From assembly GCA_044356555.1 (NCBI GenBank), contig JBIKWB010000007.1, forward strand, positions 1-64,000: 64,000 bases of DNA. The letters are read 5' to 3'. The position numbers were made by a program, and so were the translations under genes. Origin of the DNA: Tous-C4FEB sp044356555 (GTDB taxonomy: Bacteria; Verrucomicrobiota; Verrucomicrobiia; Opitutales; Opitutaceae). Of this stretch, positions 36,706-46,149 are shown piece after piece. The notes under the pieces are model-generated. The model worked only from the letters and a program-made list of their open reading frames with translations. It had not been told where the DNA came from and ran no database searches. Position 1 is the stretch's first letter. Each line of letters starts with the position of its first letter.

Positions 36706-36951
36706 TCAAAATCGGTTACAAGTGAAGTGATCGTTCGGGCCGTCGTCAGCCGCCCAATCGCCGGCGGGCAAATTGAAGAGGACTTCCTGCAGACTGTGCT
36801 TTGTCAGGTCGGTTTTCAGTTCCCCGGCTTTGAAAGCAGAGGGAAACAGATCCTCGACGTGGGCGGAACCGGCCGCGCGAGCCAAAGCGAAGCGTGCCAT
36901 GAAGGGCGCCTCGGTGGAGAGCAGGGTGAGGTTGGCGGCGAATTTCGGCAT
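36706..36951 (-). pseudogene. 5' remnant of a hydroxypyruvate isomerase gene
   Basis: The first 70 or so of 81 codons read as the N-terminus of a cytoplasmic hydroxypyruvate isomerase (Hyi): an opening like MPKFAANLTLLSTEAPFMAR, VEDLFPSAFKAGELK and FNLPAGDWAAD, the block that is strongly conserved in the family. The reading then runs into unrelated residues and stops. The remaining roughly 190 residues, including the metal-binding part of the TIM barrel, are absent. A deletion has joined this end to the DNA upstream of the DUF1552 gene. Confidence 0.75.
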
Positions 36952-37146
36952 GCGAGGAGTCTCGGCGGCGGTTTATGCAAGGGCTCGTTGCAGGGCTTAG
37001 GCTGGGGAGCCGAAGAGAAGGCTGATCAGGGCACCGCCGAGGCTGGGGGATAGGCGGGCGACGACGCATAGGTGGTAAGGCCCGACGCGTTCGATCCGGG
37101 GACCATGAGAGAGTTCGCCACGCGGGTTTCGGAAAGAGCGGGTGAG

Positions 37147-38100
37147 CTAACGGGCAAAAGCGTCGGCCGCGCGGTAGGCATCAATCACGGCTTGTTCACC
37201 CTCGGCTCCCGGTTTGGCGTTGCCGTGCTCCATGCCGATGACGCCTTTGAAGCCTTTTTTGTAAACGTGCTGGAACACGTTGCGGTAATTGATTTCGCCG
37301 GTACCGGGCTCTTTACGGCCGGGATTGTCGCCCGATTGCAGGTAGGCGATCTCGTCCCAACAGGCATCAAGGTTGGGGATGAGGTTACCCTCGGTGATTT
37401 GCTGGTGGTAGAGGTCGAACAGGATCTTGCAGGACGGACTGTTGACGGCCTTGCAGATCGCATATGCCTGATCGCTGCGGGTCAGGAACGTGCCGCCGTG
37501 GTTGGCGTGCCAGTTGAGTGGCTCCAGAACCATGACCAGTTTGTGCGGTTCCAACAGCGCGCTCAGCCCGCGCAAGAGCTCGATCGCGTTGGCAAATTGG
37601 TACCCCTCGGCGAGACGCGGACCGCCGAATTGGTTCCACTTGGGGTCATCCTTGTGCTGCTGGTCAACCGACCCGGGCACCACGGTCATCCAAGTCGCGC
37701 CGATGCGTCGCGCGACGGCGACCGAATCGCTGACGGTTCGGGTGACTTCGTCCCACGCGGCCTTGTTCCTTCGGACAAACGTGGGTCGATCAAAACTGCC
37801 GTAGGCGACAAACACGCCCATGGTCATCCCGAGGCGGGCCAGCTCGGCACCGATTTTCTCCTGCATTTCAGGAGTCTGTCGCTTGATGCCGTTGTCCTCC
37901 CAGGCGGTGAAGCCTTGGTCGGCGGCGAAGCGCACTTGGTCGAGATAGTCTTCGCCGCCCTTGCTTTTGAACGTGCCTGGGTGCGGCGCGTAATTCAGGG
38001 AGAATTTCGGCTGCGTGGCGGCGAACAGCGATGTGGTGGGCATCAACAACGATGCAGCGGTGACAGTTGAGCCGGTGCGCAGGAAGGTGCGGCGATCCAT
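37147..38100 (-). CDS. Tat-exported TIM-barrel sugar isomerase (hydroxypyruvate isomerase-like)
   Basis: This 317-residue protein has a twin-arginine leader (DRRTFLRTGSTVTAASLLMP) and a xylose-isomerase-like TIM barrel. Family segments include GGEDYLDQVRFAADQGF, VMVLEPLNWHANHGG, CKILFDLYHQQITEGN and a late GVIGMEHGN; the Glu, Asp and His residues in these segments form the usual metal site. The export signal is typical of Verrucomicrobia/Planctomycetes paralogues. It acts in the periplasm, probably on a sugar or keto-sugar product. It sits next to the Hyi remnant and 2 nt after the PhoD gene on the same strand. Confidence 0.9.
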   Translation of the reverse strand: MDRRTFLRTGSTVTAASLLMPTTSLFAATQPKFSLNYAPHPGTFKSKGGEDYLDQVRFAADQGFTAWEDNGIKRQTPEMQEKIGAELARLGMTMGVFVAYGSFDRPTFVRRNKAAWDEVTRTVSDSVAVARRIGATWMTVVPGSVDQQHKDDPKWNQFGGPRLAEGYQFANAIELLRGLSALLEPHKLVMVLEPLNWHANHGGTFLTRSDQAYAICKAVNSPSCKILFDLYHQQITEGNLIPNLDACWDEIAYLQSGDNPGRKEPGTGEINYRNVFQHVYKKGFKGVIGMEHGNAKPGAEGEQAVIDAYRAADAFAR

Positions 38101-38102
38101 GG

Positions 38103-40478
38103 TTAGTCGAGGCGGTTCTCACCGCGGTTTTCGGTTTGGTGGATCGTCACGGGCCAACCGGGAAACTGGTTGGAAGCTTTCCCGTCGGTGGGATCGATGA
38201 GGAAGCGGAACGATTCGACGGTGTAGGTTTTTTTTGCCGGATCTAAGGTGATGAAGCCGAACCCGCTGCCCTTCTCGTGGGCGCGGTCATAACGATTCGT
38301 CGCCTGGCCGACCTCGGGATTGCCGACGGCGTAGACGTAAACTTTATTGCCGAATCCGTCCAAGAACTCGCCGGTGTTGGCGAGGCCGTGCTTGGGGCGT
38401 TTCGTGTGCGGCATACCCGCAACGTCCGGGCGCCACCAGCGCGGGTAGCCGGCCGCGATCGCCGGCGTGCAGAAGGACCACATGCTGTCGCGCTGTTGGC
38501 CGACGCCGTATTGGGCGAGGGTCGCGAGATGCTGGTCGCCGTTGACGTGCAGGGCCATTGCCGGGCGGAGAATGTCGATGGCTCGATTGCGAGCGGTTTG
38601 CGGCCACGCGCCGGAGTCGAGGTCGCCTTTGAGGAATCCATCCAACCGCCCGTGGTGCGTGGCGACGGCGGCGAATACGGTCTGGCTGAGCACGGCTTTG
38701 AGCGAGTGCCCGCGCCAGTCCTGCGCCCATTCTTTCAAGAACGCTTCCTGCCGTTCGCCGAGCAGAACCAAGCCCGGTTGGTCGAGGGTGCGGGTGTCGA
38801 AATCAGGGTCGGTCACATGATCCGCTCGCGGACCTCCGGTCTTTACGCGCTCGGGTCCGCTCTTCCACTGGCGATCGGCGAGGATCGCGAAACTCACGCC
38901 ACCATAGACCATGTCTCCGTAGTAGACGCTGATGTCCTGTTTGCTCGGCGTCGGGTCAAACGGGTCCGGGTGGTGCGAGACGTTGGTCCGATGCACGGCG
39001 TTCACCATGCGGGCCGGCTCGATGTAGCCGCCCTTCGACGAGGCGCCGGGATCAGCGGCGGTGATCGACATCTTGGCACCGCCCTCGCCCCAGATGTTGC
39101 CTTGGAAAACGTCGTGATCGTCGGGGATGCAAATCGTGGGCGCATGGCGCATCACGTCGCGAAACGCCCAGCCGAATTGATAAAATTTCCGCAGGTAGTT
39201 GAGGATCGCGGGTGCCGCCGGCTCGCGGATGATGCCGAAGCCGCCGTGGCTCTCGTAGATTTGGTCGCCGGAAAAGAATACCAGATCGGGCTTCAGTTTT
39301 GCGACGTTGCGGGCGACGGGTTCATAGGGGAATCCGTAGTCGTTTTGGCAGGTCATCGCGGCCAAGCGCAGCGGTCGGCCGACGGGATTGGCCAAGATCG
39401 TGCCGGTCCACTCGTCCGGCGTGACGGTGCCATCGCGGTGCTTTTCGCGGTAGACGAGTTTGTAGGGGACGGCGGCTTTCTCGTCCCAGTTTGGAACGCG
39501 GAACGTGGCGACCCAGGCGTCGGGATCGAGTTTTGCTTCGCCCAGCGATTGCCACGCACCGTCGCGCTGCACGTGCAGTTCCACGAACTGGCTGTCGTCG
39601 CGCCCCATGGGACCGGTGAGCGCACTGATCTTCATGACCCAGCCTTCCGGCGTCCGCGAATCACTCAGTGAATACATGGACCAAAGGAGCGGGCCAAAGC
39701 GTTGGCGGTCCGAAACGGTGAAAGCATCGCCGGCCAGTTTCCAATCGGTGAAACGGTAACGTGAGCGGCCCGGATTCGCGGTTTTGACCGCTTTCTTGCC
39801 CGTATTCTGCGACTCATCCGCGCCGTAATTGCTGACGAGGGCAACGTTGCCCAGCAGGCTGTCGGTCGGGGTGACGTGGGAGAGTTTGGCGAGACTCGCG
39901 CCGGTGCCGGCCTCGCGCGCTTCGAGCGTCAGAGCGACGTCCGTCCCGCTGGCGACGCCGTTAAGGACGAGATCGAGTTTCTTGAGGCTGGTTCCGGGGG
40001 GCAACGGAGCCGACTTCGATCCGAGCCGCAACTGGCCGTCGGCGACCCCGGCGTTGATACCGCGGGCGACGAAACAGTTGCTGCGATATTCGTTGAGCTC
40101 GCTCCGCACGCCGAGGCGGAAGCCGGCGCCGGCGTCGATGCCTTGCACCTCGATTTGCGAGAGCTGGACCGACATCGTGAAGCCCTTTATCGGGTTCGTG
40201 ATTTGATGTGTCAGCGAGTGAATGCTGCGATTTCCGCCCAGGCTCCGGCACTCCGCGCCGCCATCGGCGATTTGCCAATCCTCCATGGGATTGGCCCAGA
40301 ACGCACCCCCGAGAAAAACGCGGTCGTGAGTTCGGCGCCAAGGATCGCTCTTGCCGGGATCGGGCGAAGGACTTGCCGCGGTCGTCGCGGCGTTCGATCT
40401 GAGACCGGAGGTCGCACCGACTACCGTGGCGGTGGCAATCAGTTTGAGAGCGGTGCGGCGGTTGATGGGTTCGTTCAT
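38103..40478 (-). CDS. PhoD-like alkaline phosphatase family metallophosphatase
   Basis: This is a long PhoD-type phosphoesterase (791 residues) with a twin-arginine leader (NRRTALKLIATATVVGAT). An N-terminal beta-sandwich-like extension of about 330 residues precedes the metallophosphatase core. The core has FFSGDQIYE, CIPDDHDVFQGN and VNGDQHLATL as metal-binding blocks, with a late WAQDWRGHSLKAVLSQT. It would release phosphate from organic esters in the periplasm. It is the first gene of the block that follows the receptor, separated from it by the REP-like doublet. Confidence 0.9.
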   Translation of the reverse strand: MNEPINRRTALKLIATATVVGATSGLRSNAATTAASPSPDPGKSDPWRRTHDRVFLGGAFWANPMEDWQIADGGAECRSLGGNRSIHSLTHQITNPIKGFTMSVQLSQIEVQGIDAGAGFRLGVRSELNEYRSNCFVARGINAGVADGQLRLGSKSAPLPPGTSLKKLDLVLNGVASGTDVALTLEAREAGTGASLAKLSHVTPTDSLLGNVALVSNYGADESQNTGKKAVKTANPGRSRYRFTDWKLAGDAFTVSDRQRFGPLLWSMYSLSDSRTPEGWVMKISALTGPMGRDDSQFVELHVQRDGAWQSLGEAKLDPDAWVATFRVPNWDEKAAVPYKLVYREKHRDGTVTPDEWTGTILANPVGRPLRLAAMTCQNDYGFPYEPVARNVAKLKPDLVFFSGDQIYESHGGFGIIREPAAPAILNYLRKFYQFGWAFRDVMRHAPTICIPDDHDVFQGNIWGEGGAKMSITAADPGASSKGGYIEPARMVNAVHRTNVSHHPDPFDPTPSKQDISVYYGDMVYGGVSFAILADRQWKSGPERVKTGGPRADHVTDPDFDTRTLDQPGLVLLGERQEAFLKEWAQDWRGHSLKAVLSQTVFAAVATHHGRLDGFLKGDLDSGAWPQTARNRAIDILRPAMALHVNGDQHLATLAQYGVGQQRDSMWSFCTPAIAAGYPRWWRPDVAGMPHTKRPKHGLANTGEFLDGFGNKVYVYAVGNPEVGQATNRYDRAHEKGSGFGFITLDPAKKTYTVESFRFLIDPTDGKASNQFPGWPVTIHQTENRGENRLD

Positions 40479-40517
40479 TGGAGAGCTGGGGTTGGATCGA
40501 GATTTAATTGGGCTGGG

Positions 40518-40593
40518 GTAGGAGCCCGCTGGCGGGCGATTCAGCGTGCGCCGACGGGCGGAGATCTGGAATCGCCCGCCAGCGGGCTCCTAC
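40518..40593. repeat. REP-like palindromic doublet (REPIN-type)
   Basis: A 25-nt sequence at 40518-40542 recurs as an exact reverse complement at 40569-40593, with 26 nt between. Each arm is itself a short hairpin (GCCCGC-TG-GCGGGC). The outer GTAGGAGC start and the palindromic core resemble REP elements of Pseudomonas and relatives, which are moved by a RAYT-type transposase. No transposase lies in the window. Confidence 0.8.
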
Positions 40594-40632
40594 CTTCGGC
40601 GTTTGGGAACTCGGCGTTGCAGTGAATTCGGC

Positions 40633-43600
40633 TTAAAGGTCGATTTCGTAGGAGAGGATAAACTGACGCGGGATCAGGCGGACCGTGGTGAGGGAATTCC
40701 CGTTAAAGAAGTCACGATTTCTGGTGTCGTACCGGTCTTGCGGGAACGCGTTTCGGACGTTCAGAGCCAGACTGTATCGCCGATTTCCGAGCCATTTTGA
40801 TTTGCCCGCGTAACCAAAGGACAAGTCGACGGCGGTCTCTGCTTTTCCTTTTTGGATGATGTCCACATCCGGCACGGCCACGCCGTTGATCCGCTTGACG
40901 CCGAAGCCGATGGCCGCAGGTGCCCGCCACCGGTAGCCGGCACCGACGCGCAAGCCCTTCAAGGTGCCTTCGCTGAAGCGATACATGGCGTTGAGGTTGG
41001 CGCGATTGTCGCGGGTGAATTCGTTGGGGCGTCCGTTGTAGGCCTGCAGCACGGGGATGCCGGAGTTGCCGTTGCGCACGTTGGAGATCCAATTCTCCTT
41101 CATCGTCTGACCGGTCCAACCGCCGGCGAAGAGGTCGTCATTCCGGCCCCACGGGGTGTTGGCTGCGGCGATGTTTTGGGGCACGGTTTGGCCGGCGCCG
41201 GCGCCGATCGGAATCGCGTTCCACGTGTACTGGCGGATGACGCCGTCTCCGTCCATGTCGAAGCCGGAGGGATTGCGGTAAATGGCTTCCGTGTCTCCCG
41301 GTACGTAACCTTCGGTGAAGAGGGTTTTATCCATGATGCGCTCGAACTCGTCGGCGAACTGGATCCATTGCGTGGCGATTTTGGTCTGGACGACTTCCTG
41401 CTGATTCCAAGTGAGGCGGAGATCAAGGTTTCTGGTCGGTTTCCACTGCATCGTGATCTCCCGACCCTTGGCGGCGGTGTCGGCGGTGACCGCGTAAGGA
41501 TCGAGGTAATTGAAGAAATTCATCGTTTCGAATCCGCCGTTGTTCGTGGACGCAAACGGGTAGGCGAATTTGGGCTCGCCTTGGCCTTGCAGAGGCCACG
41601 CAGGGAATTTCGCCCGGAAATCAGCCTCGTTGGCTACCATGGCCCGGGTGATGTCTTTCATCACATTCCGCATCGCCCCCCGGATGCCGGCGAAGAGCGC
41701 GCCGAGACGCGTCGGCGACGATGAAACATCATACTCGTTATACCGGAGATTGAAGCGACCCTCGAAGAGGCCGAGGCGGAAGCCTTGGTCGGTGCCTTCG
41801 CCCCGTTCGCTCGCCATGAAGCTGCCGTCGGGATTTCGGGAGGTGGTGTTCGGCGCGAAGGTGTTCGACTCGGTGAACATGAACGAGAGGTCTGCGCCCA
41901 AGGGAAGCTTCCAGCGCCAGTCGCGGAACGGATGGACCACGATGCCCTTCAGCGTGGTGGTTCCGACGGCCTCAGTCGCCGGGTCCATTTTGTCGAAGCC
42001 GTAGTGATCGATGTGGGCTTGGTAGCCGGCGGATGCGGCTGAGACGATTTGCCCGGTTTCGGGATTTCGCCACAAGACCGCCGGAGCGGCGGACCGCGCC
42101 GTGTTGTTTGAATCCTCGCGCCGCCCGTAGGTCAGCACCACGCGGTCTTCGAGTAGATAACCTTGGTAGGAGAAAAGCTTGGTGCCAAATTCGGTGTGGG
42201 TACCGCCCGTATTCCGCCCCGTGATGAGGCGCTCGCCCTTGGTGCCGGTGCCCGCGTTCCTCGGATCGACGGTCCAGACCTCGCGGTTGTTGTCGGTGAT
42301 GTTCCAAGCTTCCCCGATCTGGTAGCCATCGACGCGGGGCACGAAACCCAAGTCTGGGCCGACGTAGGACCGGAAGTTGACCGTGCGGTTGTTGGAAGCG
42401 GCGGTGTAACCGCTGCCCAAAGGCCCGAGCCCTCGGCGTCCGTCGGGCTCAATGTTGTAGTTCACTCCGCTGAAAACCGGATCCCTCATCCGTCCGTTTT
42501 CGATCTTTGGCTGGAGGTTGTAGCGGTATTCCTGATTGAGGTTCTTGGACTCGATCGCGGAGACGATGCCGGCGATGCGGTGCCGGCCCAACATGCGCAA
42601 AAACCGGTGCTTGGAGCGTTCCTTGAAATCGAGCTCATACGAGAGCGCGGCGCGCCATTCGTCGCTTTTGGCCCAGCCGTGATCGAACCCGGCCAGTCCG
42701 TCGAAGTAGAGCTTTCCGGCATAGGGATTGGGGGTGACGCCGTCGGCGAGGAATCGGTTGGGATCGACGTTCAGGTTAAGGCCGCCGTTGCCGCCGGCCA
42801 TGTAACTGGCGCCGAAATTCTTGTTATCTTCGCGCTGATAGCCGGCCTCGAAATGGAGATCCTTTAAAATCTCCTGGTTGAAAAATAGATTCACAATCGA
42901 CGCGTCGCGGTCGCCGAAATCGGTGAAGTAATGGTAGCTGGCGTCGCGGGGATAATAGTCGTCATTCAGCAGCGAAACGCCGCGCGTGGTGCCGGCATTG
43001 ACCGGATCGACGATCCCTGGCCATCGCCCGTTGTCGGCGATGTTTTGCACGCCGACGGAGTAGAATGAACCAAAGGCACGAACGCCGGCGGGATTGTTGC
43101 CGCCGACTACGCTGATGGCGCCGTCGCCCGACGTGCTGAAAACCCGGTCATCCGGATTCACCTTCGCCCCGATCGCGGGCAAGCCGCCCCCGGCGGGTCG
43201 CCCCGTTTGCCACGCGAGATTGTTGGAAAAGATCGGGCGGTTGCCGAGAGCGGAACCCAGATTCCCGGCTTGGTCCCAGACGCGGACCCGGTCCAACGGA
43301 GGAACGCGTGAGGGCGTCCGGCCGTGCCCGGTCACGTTTTCGTAGTGAACGCTGAACTGGGTTTTTTTATACGGTTTGTAGAGCAGCGCGGCGTAGCCCC
43401 GGCGCTCCCGGTCGATGGAGGGGCGCGGGTAGAATTTCTTGTTGTCGGCGAGGAGAGCTCCGCGGAAGGCCAATTTATTTTGGACCAGAGTTTGGTTGAG
43501 GTGCAGCTCGCCGCGAATGCCGCCGAAGCTATCGAACTGCGTCTTCAATTGCCGGGTGTTTCGATTCATGATCGGCCGGGCCAAGCTCGAATCGACGGCG

Positions 43601-44394
43601 CCGGTCGGAGCCCCGATGCCGAACATCATGGGGTTCGGCCCGGAGGCGAGGGTGACGCGTTCCAAGTTGTAATTGTCCGAACGGGAGTTGGCCGCGAAAA
43701 ACTCCCGGGTCCTGCGCGCTTGGCCAATGCCGCGCACCCGCAGGTCACCTTCGCCGCCTCCCTTGGATTCCACGTTGTTCACAAACTCGGTGCTATTCTC
43801 AATGTTGAGCGAGTAAACGGAGGCCGATTCGATGCTCGTGAAACCAAACTCCTCCATGAAATCGAGGGTGAAGACATCGATCTGGGACGCCAAATCGGAG
43901 AGTTTCGTTTTGAAGCGCGTGCCGGCCAGCGTTTCGGAGGGAGCCCAGCCGGTGTTGTCGCCGGCGCCGACTTGGAACGGGGTCAGCGTGATGACCTCCG
44001 GGTCAAGAGGGGCGGTCAAGGTCGGCCGCAAGGGCGCAGGATTGCGTTGGGACGCAGCCGACGGGGCGCGGCCAACGGCCAAGGCCGAGGAACCCGCGTC
44101 GTTCACGAGCTGCAAATCGGTGCCGGCGAGCATGCGGGTCACGGCTTCTTCAACCGTGAAGTCGCCGCGGACGGCGGCGACGCGTACGCCTTGCACGATG
44201 GCGGCTGGAAACATGATCTCGCGGCCGGCCTGTTGGGCCGCGAGGCGAAGCGCGGTGGCCGCATCTCCAGCCGGAAGATCAAAGCGCTGCGGTGACGGGT
44301 TCGCACTAGAAGAGCGAACGTTGAGCGATAAGATCAAGGTGGCGGCCAAGAGCCAACGCGCGAAGCGGGTAGGGTGGGGCATAAGCGGAAACAT
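40633..44394 (-). CDS. STN-domain TonB-dependent receptor (FecA-type transducer)
   Basis: This is a very large outer-membrane receptor (1253 residues from ATG 44394; ATG 44382 is also possible). After the signal peptide comes a secretin/TonB short N-terminal (STN) domain at about 35-105 with FDLPAGDAATALRLAAQQAG and VEEAVTRMLAGTDL, which contacts FecR. The plug domain follows (about 160-310), then the barrel, ending in ILSYEIDL. It lies 34 nt after the fecR-like gene, so ligand binding should signal through FecR to the sigma factor. The ligand is unknown. Confidence 0.94.
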   Translation of the reverse strand: MFPLMPHPTRFARWLLAATLILSLNVRSSSANPSPQRFDLPAGDAATALRLAAQQAGREIMFPAAIVQGVRVAAVRGDFTVEEAVTRMLAGTDLQLVNDAGSSALAVGRAPSAASQRNPAPLRPTLTAPLDPEVITLTPFQVGAGDNTGWAPSETLAGTRFKTKLSDLASQIDVFTLDFMEEFGFTSIESASVYSLNIENSTEFVNNVESKGGGEGDLRVRGIGQARRTREFFAANSRSDNYNLERVTLASGPNPMMFGIGAPTGAVDSSLARPIMNRNTRQLKTQFDSFGGIRGELHLNQTLVQNKLAFRGALLADNKKFYPRPSIDRERRGYAALLYKPYKKTQFSVHYENVTGHGRTPSRVPPLDRVRVWDQAGNLGSALGNRPIFSNNLAWQTGRPAGGGLPAIGAKVNPDDRVFSTSGDGAISVVGGNNPAGVRAFGSFYSVGVQNIADNGRWPGIVDPVNAGTTRGVSLLNDDYYPRDASYHYFTDFGDRDASIVNLFFNQEILKDLHFEAGYQREDNKNFGASYMAGGNGGLNLNVDPNRFLADGVTPNPYAGKLYFDGLAGFDHGWAKSDEWRAALSYELDFKERSKHRFLRMLGRHRIAGIVSAIESKNLNQEYRYNLQPKIENGRMRDPVFSGVNYNIEPDGRRGLGPLGSGYTAASNNRTVNFRSYVGPDLGFVPRVDGYQIGEAWNITDNNREVWTVDPRNAGTGTKGERLITGRNTGGTHTEFGTKLFSYQGYLLEDRVVLTYGRREDSNNTARSAAPAVLWRNPETGQIVSAASAGYQAHIDHYGFDKMDPATEAVGTTTLKGIVVHPFRDWRWKLPLGADLSFMFTESNTFAPNTTSRNPDGSFMASERGEGTDQGFRLGLFEGRFNLRYNEYDVSSSPTRLGALFAGIRGAMRNVMKDITRAMVANEADFRAKFPAWPLQGQGEPKFAYPFASTNNGGFETMNFFNYLDPYAVTADTAAKGREITMQWKPTRNLDLRLTWNQQEVVQTKIATQWIQFADEFERIMDKTLFTEGYVPGDTEAIYRNPSGFDMDGDGVIRQYTWNAIPIGAGAGQTVPQNIAAANTPWGRNDDLFAGGWTGQTMKENWISNVRNGNSGIPVLQAYNGRPNEFTRDNRANLNAMYRFSEGTLKGLRVGAGYRWRAPAAIGFGVKRINGVAVPDVDIIQKGKAETAVDLSFGYAGKSKWLGNRRYSLALNVRNAFPQDRYDTRNRDFFNGNSLTTVRLIPRQFILSYEIDL

Positions 44395-44428
44395 TGTTTT
44401 AACAAGACGGCCCACGACCCGGGAGACA

Positions 44429-45448
44429 CTAACGTGAATTCGCGAGTCTGAGCGAAATTGTGTCACCCCGTCGTTCGGCTTGGACGCCCGCAGTGACCTC
44501 GAGAAGGCGCACGAATCCTTCGGCATTATCGGAGCGAAACGACGTCGTCACCGGGAAGGCGGCCAACGCCGGATCGGCCAAGGCGAGTTGGAGGGTGTTG
44601 TACCGGTTGAACTCGGCTACGACTTCAGCCAAGGGCGCGGACGAAAACTGCAGCAGGCGGGGCTGCCAAGCGAGGGCGCGGGCGATCTCTTCGGCCCCGA
44701 CGATCACTGGCACCAGTGCGGCGGAAGCCGAGTTTCGGCCCCGGTTGTTCTCGAGCGGAACGGTGAGTTTTTCGCCGACCCCCAACATGGGCAGAGGCGC
44801 CGGGGTCGGGGATGATGGCGCGACTTGCACGCGGCCCTCGGTGACGAGGACTTCCACGGACCCGGAAGCGAGCCGAACATTGAAGGCGGTGCCGATGGCC
44901 CGCGTCTCGACGCCGGCGGCGCTGACGACAAACGGGCGGGTGGGGTTCTTTGCGACGGTGAAGCGAGCCTCGCCAGACAAGAGGAGCACGCGGCGCTCTG
45001 CGGCGGTGTAGGCGACGACGACGGAGGCGCCCCGGTTGAGTTCGAGCAGGGAACCATCTTCGAGGAACCGTTGTTCGTAGCCGATGGCGACGGCGATTTT
45101 TTCCGCTACAATCGGGGAATGTGACCGTGCGTCGCGGTGGAAGAAGAAGACGGCCACGACGGCCGCAGCGGAGGCGAGCCCAACGGGGACAAGCCAGCGG
45201 AAAGGGCGGCGTGCAGCGCGGCGCGGCGGGGCAAGGAGCGCGGGGTTCGGCTCCGGCGCGTGCTCGGGACGCCAGTCGGAGAGGAGATCGAGTTCGCGCC
45301 ATGTCGCCTGTTGGCGGGCAAGGGCATCACCGTGGCGCGGATCGGCGGCCAGCCACTGGAGAAAGTCGTCTTGCTCTGCCGGCGTGAGACCGCGGTCGCG
45401 CCGGACGAGCCACTCGGCAGCTAGTTCATCGGGCGTGGGGATATTCAC
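44429..45448 (-). CDS. FecR family anti-sigma/sigma regulator
   Basis: This is an inner-membrane signal relay (339 residues). The cytoplasmic N-terminal DUF4880-type helix region (ELAAEWLVRRDRGLTPAEQDDFLQWLAADPRH, shown here as a block, residues about 6-40) binds the sigma factor. A membrane helix at about 88-102 and the periplasmic FecR domain (GYEQRFLEDGSLLELNRG, VETRAIGTAFNVR) follow. The start is GTG 45448, overlapping the sigma-factor stop as GTGA, which suggests translational coupling. It passes the signal from the STN receptor downstream. Confidence 0.9.
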   Translation of the reverse strand: MNIPTPDELAAEWLVRRDRGLTPAEQDDFLQWLAADPRHGDALARQQATWRELDLLSDWRPEHAPEPNPALLAPPRRAARRPFRWLVPVGLASAAAVVAVFFFHRDARSHSPIVAEKIAVAIGYEQRFLEDGSLLELNRGASVVVAYTAAERRVLLLSGEARFTVAKNPTRPFVVSAAGVETRAIGTAFNVRLASGSVEVLVTEGRVQVAPSSPTPAPLPMLGVGEKLTVPLENNRGRNSASAALVPVIVGAEEIARALAWQPRLLQFSSAPLAEVVAEFNRYNTLQLALADPALAAFPVTTSFRSDNAEGFVRLLEVTAGVQAERRGDTISLRLANSR

Positions 45449-46005
45449 AGAAGACCCTCTTCGCGGCGGTCGCGGGCGAATGATTCGGTGCACTTACGCA
45501 CGCCGATGGTGAGCTGCGCGGAAACCGTGCACTCCGAAATGCCGAGGCGCGCCGCGATTTCCTTTTGGGGCAGTCCGTAGACTTTGCGCAAGGTCATGAC
45601 CTCACGGCAGCGTTCAGGCAGGGACTGGATGGCCAAGGTCAAGCGTTCGAGTTTTTCGGAGCGGTCGACGGTTTCGGGAATGCTTTCACTATCATCTAGG
45701 ACGTTCAACGAATCGAAAGGCACTAAGGTATCTTGGCCGGAGACGTGGCGATGGCGCAGAACGTCGAGGGCGAGGTTGCGGGCCGTGGCGAAGAAAAACG
45801 CCTTGGGTGAGCGCATCGCCGCGCCGTTGGCGCGCGCACGGAGGACGCGGGCGAACGATTCTTGCACAAGGTCGTCGAGATCGACGCCGCGCGGGAACCG
45901 GCTGCGCAACCACGCGCGCAGCAGGGGTTCGTGCGGCAAAATATGGTCGTTGAACCAACGGTGGTCGGCGGACGGGAAAGCGTCGGAGGGGAACTCTGAT
46001 TTCAC
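45445..46005 (-). CDS. ECF-type RNA polymerase sigma factor (FecI-like)
   Basis: This is a 186-residue extracytoplasmic-function sigma factor. Region 2 has DLVQESFARVLRARA and KAFFFATARNLALDVLR. Region 4 has LPERCREVMTLRKVYGLPQKEIAARLGISECTV, with the helix-turn-helix for -35 recognition. It is first in a run with fecR and the STN receptor, so it most likely directs transcription of that receptor and possibly the catabolic genes behind it. Confidence 0.93.
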   Translation of the reverse strand: MKSEFPSDAFPSADHRWFNDHILPHEPLLRAWLRSRFPRGVDLDDLVQESFARVLRARANGAAMRSPKAFFFATARNLALDVLRHRHVSGQDTLVPFDSLNVLDDSESIPETVDRSEKLERLTLAIQSLPERCREVMTLRKVYGLPQKEIAARLGISECTVSAQLTIGVRKCTESFARDRREEGLL

Positions 46006-46149
46006 GGGGTGATGAGTGCTTTGGTGGGAACGGCCGCCCTCGGCAAGCCCGGCCTTCCAGTCGGCGCGCGGCTCAAAATGCGGCCGGGGAGTCGAGGCTC
46101 TTTCGTTTTCAAACGCGAACGAACGGTCGGGTGCCGGCTGGCCCCGAGC

